Assembly (NCBI GenBank): GCA_030647705.1
Contig: JAUSJJ010000028.1
Coordinates: forward strand, 1 to 7,796
Direction: 5' to 3'
Source: Dehalococcoidia bacterium
GTDB lineage: Bacteria; Chloroflexota; Dehalococcoidia; JAUSJJ01
Length of the DNA stretch: 7,796 nucleotides
Shown here: piece by piece, positions 5,805-7,796 of the stretch
Layout of the letters: each line of letters starts with the position of its first letter
How positions within the stretch are numbered: the stretch's first letter is position 1
The notes under the pieces: model-generated
The model's input: only the letters and a program-made list of their open reading frames with translations
Told to the model about the DNA's origin: nothing
Databases searched by the model: none
Position numbers and translations under genes: made by a program

Positions 5805-7052
5805 ATGTCGAGGAAGTATGCTCTGGAAGGAATAAAGGTGGCCAACTTCGCCTGGGTGGGTGTGGGCCCGTTTCACGCCAGGTACCTGGCTAATCAGGGC
5901 GCTACGGTGGTCAGGGTGGAGAGCCATACTCGCCCGGATACCATCCGCCTGCAGACCCCGTTCAAGGACGGCATCCCCGGGGTGAACAGCGGCCCCTGGT
6001 TCCGCGAGATCAACAACAGCGTCTACTCCCTGAGCATCAACCTGAACAAACCCACGGGCAGAGACATCGCCTGGAAACTGGTCATGTGGGCGGACGTCAT
6101 GCTGGAGAGCTTCACCCCCGGAACGACGAAGCGCTGGGAACTGGACTATGAGAGTGTGGCAAAGAAGCGTCCCGACATGGTCTACGTCAGCACCTGTCAG
6201 ATGGGCCAGACAGGCCCCTATGCCAGTTTCGCTGGTTTCGGCTATCAGTCAACGGCGATCGCCGGGTTCACCTCCCTCTGCGGCTGGCCTGACCGCGAGC
6301 CGACGCCGACCCAGGGCGCTTATACCGATTTCATTGCACCCAGGTTCGGCGCAGTGGCCCTGATGGCTGCGCTGGACCACCGGAGACGGACGGGAGAGGG
6401 GCAGTACATCGACCAGTCGCAGTTCGAGACAAGCTGCCACTTCTTGGCCACGCCCATCACAGACTTCTTCACCAACGGGCGGGTCCAGGAGCGTCTGGGC
6501 AACCGCCATCCTCATGCAGCCCCCCACAGCGCCTATCCCTGCAAGGGCAAGGACCGATGGTGCGCTATCAGCGTGTTCACCGACGAGGAGTGGCAGGCTT
6601 TCGCCAGGCTAATGGGACAAAAGTGGGCCGTCGACGAGAAGTTCTCCACCCTGGTGGGGCGCAAGGAGAATGAGGACGAGCTTGACGCACTTATCGGCGC
6701 ATGGTCAATCGACTATACCGCGGAGCAGGTGGAGTTGATGATGCAAAGCGAGTGTATCGCGGCCTCCGCCGTCATGAGCACCAGGGACCTCATGGAGGAT
6801 GCCCATCTCAAGCACCAGGACTTTCTGCGGCTTGTCGAGCACCACGAGTTGGGCTTCCACCGTGTCAGATCGAGCGCTTTCAGGATGTCCAAGACGGACC
6901 AGATCGTGTTCGGGGGGCCGACCCTTGGGGAGCACAACGAGTATGTTCTCAAGGACCTTCTGAAGGTCAGCGACGACGAGATCGCGAATGCGCTGGCCGA
7001 GGGCGGCATCACCACCGACGCCGACCTCCCGGAGATTACCGCGGCGCTGTAG
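5805..7052 (+). CDS. CaiB/BaiF family (class III) CoA-transferase
   Basis: The 415-residue protein is the usual length for class III CoA-transferases, which move CoA between a carboxylic acid and an acyl-CoA through an aspartyl-CoA intermediate. The N-terminus LEGIKVANFAWVGVGPFHARYLANQGA (about 7-33) is the family's nucleotide-binding-like start, followed by VVRVES, NLNKPTGRDIAWKLVMWADVMLESFTPG (79-106) and VYVSTCQMGQTGPYA (127-140). The expected catalytic Asp is Asp175 in GAYTDFIAPRFGA, followed by ALDHRRRTGEGQYIDQSQFE (190-208). The C-terminus has the usual GPTLGEHNEYVL (371-382). The substrate cannot be read from sequence; homologues act on carnitine, bile acids, oxalate, benzylsuccinate and others. 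The frame stays open upstream to 5673, but the ATG at 5805 has GGAGG at 5794-5798 with a 6-nt spacer, and family similarity starts right after it. The gene appears intact and cytoplasmic. Confidence 0.96.
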   Translation: MSRKYALEGIKVANFAWVGVGPFHARYLANQGATVVRVESHTRPDTIRLQTPFKDGIPGVNSGPWFREINNSVYSLSINLNKPTGRDIAWKLVMWADVMLESFTPGTTKRWELDYESVAKKRPDMVYVSTCQMGQTGPYASFAGFGYQSTAIAGFTSLCGWPDREPTPTQGAYTDFIAPRFGAVALMAALDHRRRTGEGQYIDQSQFETSCHFLATPITDFFTNGRVQERLGNRHPHAAPHSAYPCKGKDRWCAISVFTDEEWQAFARLMGQKWAVDEKFSTLVGRKENEDELDALIGAWSIDYTAEQVELMMQSECIAASAVMSTRDLMEDAHLKHQDFLRLVEHHELGFHRVRSSAFRMSKTDQIVFGGPTLGEHNEYVLKDLLKVSDDEIANALAEGGITTDADLPEITAAL

Positions 7053-7054
7053 CG

Positions 7055-7077
7055 TAGTGTTTGCCAATCAAACATTA
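7055..7077 (+). terminator. Weak hairpin after the CoA-transferase stop codon
   Basis: TGTTTG (7058-7063) and CAAACA (7069-7074) pair perfectly around a 5-nt loop, and three more pairs (one G-U) extend the stem to 9 bp. It starts 3 nt after the stop codon, a good place for a terminator, but the stem is AT-rich and no T-run follows. It is a candidate at best. Confidence 0.3.
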
Positions 7078-7094
7078 GTTACGCCTCGTTCCAA

Positions 7095-7156
7095 TCCGGC
7101 GAAAGCCGGAATCCAGAAGGGATGCTTCTACTGTCTGGATACTGACTCTCGCCGTC
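7095..7156. repeat. Imperfect inverted-repeat element, REP/MITE-like
   Basis: The left part is a hairpin TCCGGC / GCCGGA closed by a GAAA loop (7095-7110), running into ATCCAGA (7111-7117). After 16 nt the right part begins with TCTGGAT (7134-7140), and its next bases resemble a decayed reverse copy of the left hairpin: across the first 22 positions of the two arms about 17 can pair. Sequences of the type 'TTCCGGC-gaaa-GCCGGAA-TCCAG' are common dispersed intergenic repeats in bacteria (from memory). This looks like a worn copy of such an element, with the right arm more decayed. Confidence 0.6.
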
Positions 7157-7208
7157 AGGTGTGAACCGGCAATCTAGTGAAGTGGTGCAGTCAACACGCG
7201 ATGGGTTT

Positions 7209-7261
7209 GGGGGTGTCCCCCGTTTCGTCTTTCTTCCCCCTCGCCGCTTGCGGAGAGGGGG
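7209..7261. repeat. Two GC-rich palindromes in tandem
   Basis: GGGGG / CCCCC around TGT (7209-7221) is followed after 14 nt by a longer hairpin (7236-7261): CCCCCTC, G, CCG, loop CTTG, CGG, A, GAGGGGG. That is 10 pairs with one internal G-A mismatch and a CTTG tetraloop, a stable loop type in RNA. Neither has a T-run on the 3' side on either strand, so they are not ordinary terminators. They look like intergenic repeat units. Confidence 0.6.
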
Positions 7262-7313
7262 TCAGAGCCTGCCCCGTATCCCGTTCAAGTACGGGACAGG
7301 CTCTGATACGGGG
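7262..7313. repeat. Permuted palindrome with pseudoknot-type pairing
   Basis: Three pairs of exactly complementary blocks lie end to end. TCAGAGCCTG (7262-7271) pairs with CAGGCTCTGA (7297-7306); CCCCGTA (7272-7278) pairs with TACGGGG (7307-7313); TCCCGT (7279-7284) pairs with ACGGGA (7291-7296) around the loop TCAAGT. The first two pairings cross, so a full fold would be a pseudoknot; equally, the element is a perfect 23-bp palindrome whose left arm has two blocks swapped. It directly abuts the preceding hairpin. Confidence 0.65.
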
Positions 7314-7314
7314 G

Positions 7315-7332
7315 GGGTGAGGTACGTCACCC
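7315..7332. promoter_or_regulatory. Dyad just upstream of the VOC gene ribosome binding site
   Basis: GGGTGA (7315-7320) and TCACCC (7327-7332) are perfect inverted repeats 6 nt apart, ending 13 nt before the AAGGAGG ribosome site (7346-7352). It could be an operator, an mRNA hairpin affecting translation, or the last member of the palindrome cluster. Confidence 0.4.
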
Positions 7333-7358
7333 GCTCATCAACATTAAGGAGGTTTCCT

Positions 7359-7796
7359 ATGTCCCAGCCTGAGCGTGAGTTCATATTGCCTTCGGCCAGC
7401 CAGATCTGCCTGGTGTGCAAAGACCTGGACAAGACCCTGCAGACCCTTTCCAACGTGCTGGAGATCAAGCCATGGCGCACCTACGACGTCGTCTGGAGCA
7501 AGGACGAAATGCAGGTGGGCAATGCCCAGACGATCAAGGCTGCCTTTGCCGACTTTGGAGCCATCGAGATGGAGGTGGTCCAGCCGATCAAGGGCGACAG
7601 CGTCTGGGCACGGCAACTCGAGGCCAAGGGAGAAGGCGTCCACCATATTGCTGTCGATGTGCAGAGCATAGAGCAGACGGTTGCCCGGCTGGCGGAGCGA
7701 GGCGTGGGGGTGGTGCAGTGGGGGTGGAAGGGGCCTCTGGGCCATGCTTTTCTCGATCCCGAGAAGACGGGTGGAGTCTACTTTGAGCTGTTGCAG
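7359..7796 (+). CDS. VOC (glyoxalase/methylmalonyl-CoA epimerase-like) family protein, 3' end outside window
   Basis: The frame runs 146 codons from the ATG at 7359 to the last base without a stop. It begins after a very strong ribosome site AAGGAGG (7346-7352, 6-nt spacer). The sequence shows two beta-alpha-beta-beta-beta modules of a VOC protein: SQICLVCKDLDKTLQTLSNV (about 14-33) opens the first, GEGVHHIAVDVQSIEQTVARL (91-111) the second. Likely metal ligands by family position are Gln15 (His in many epimerases), Glu72 in MEVVQP, His96 in GVHHIA and Glu143 in VYFEL. The WR pair after LEIKP and the VVQP motif resemble a subfamily near methylmalonyl-CoA epimerase. FEL near the edge is normally close to the C-terminus, so only a few residues are probably missing. 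Its position after a CoA-transferase suggests an acyl-CoA or hydroxy-acid substrate, but the gap is 306 nt, so co-transcription is uncertain. The exact reaction is unknown. Confidence 0.9.
   Translation, partial: MSQPEREFILPSASQICLVCKDLDKTLQTLSNVLEIKPWRTYDVVWSKDEMQVGNAQTIKAAFADFGAIEMEVVQPIKGDSVWARQLEAKGEGVHHIAVDVQSIEQTVARLAERGVGVVQWGWKGPLGHAFLDPEKTGGVYFELLQ

Noticed and set aside
5523..5845. Two short minus-strand frames (62 and 70 codons)
   Set aside because: They overlap the promoter and start of the CoA-transferase, have no ribosome site, and their Arg/Pro/Ser-rich sequences resemble nothing.
7236..7306. Rho-independent terminators between the CoA-transferase and VOC genes
   Set aside because: The stems are strong, but neither strand has a T-run after the 3' arm, so I treat them as repeats or structure.
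7344..7745. Minus-strand open frame of 133 codons
   Set aside because: Antisense to the VOC gene, which has a strong ribosome site and conserved metal-ligand positions.

Overview
The window looks like chromosomal DNA of a GC-rich environmental bacterium. The gene types suggest Chloroflexota, perhaps Dehalococcoidia: a Cache/HAMP/GAF HisKA_3 kinase with a NarL-type regulator, a CaiB/BaiF CoA-transferase beside a VOC enzyme, and GC-rich palindromes packed between genes. This placement is an impression from gene content; no marker gene is present.

The left two thirds (1-5187) is a block of five genes on the minus strand, read from right to left. It starts with a large membrane sensor histidine kinase (2851-5187) and its NarL/FixJ-type response regulator (2115-2777). 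After a 201-nt gap come a two-helix membrane protein with a degenerate receiver domain (1161-1913), a stand-alone cyclic-nucleotide-binding-type protein (722-1201, overlapping the previous gene by 41 nt) and a stomatin/SPFH protein (102-653). The stomatin frame is broken by a TAG codon, but recognisable stomatin sequence continues in the same frame to the window edge. The kinase is the most interesting gene. Its extracytoplasmic Cache region holds a c-type heme motif (CHVCH), and its cytoplasmic GAF domain holds four closely spaced cysteines arranged much like the Fe-S-binding GAF domain of the oxygen sensor AirS. A dual-cofactor redox or oxygen sensor is a reasonable inference, and the three downstream genes may be its membrane-stress or effector arm.

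Positions 5188-5682 hold no convincing gene. They contain a 10-bp-period direct repeat, a 21-bp operator-like dyad and a possibly frameshifted small reading frame. A promoter with an extended -10 (5683-5712) and a short structured leader then lead to a complete plus-strand CaiB/BaiF-family CoA-transferase gene (5805-7052).

The 306-nt gap after it is packed with palindromes: a weak hairpin after the stop codon, an imperfect MITE/REP-like inverted repeat (7095-7156), two GC-rich hairpins, a permuted palindrome able to form a pseudoknot (7262-7313), and a dyad just before a strong ribosome binding site. The last gene (7359 to the edge) is a VOC/glyoxalase-fold protein related to methylmalonyl-CoA epimerases and cut by the window end. 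Together with the CoA-transferase it suggests acyl-CoA metabolism, probably unrelated to the sensory block on the other strand.
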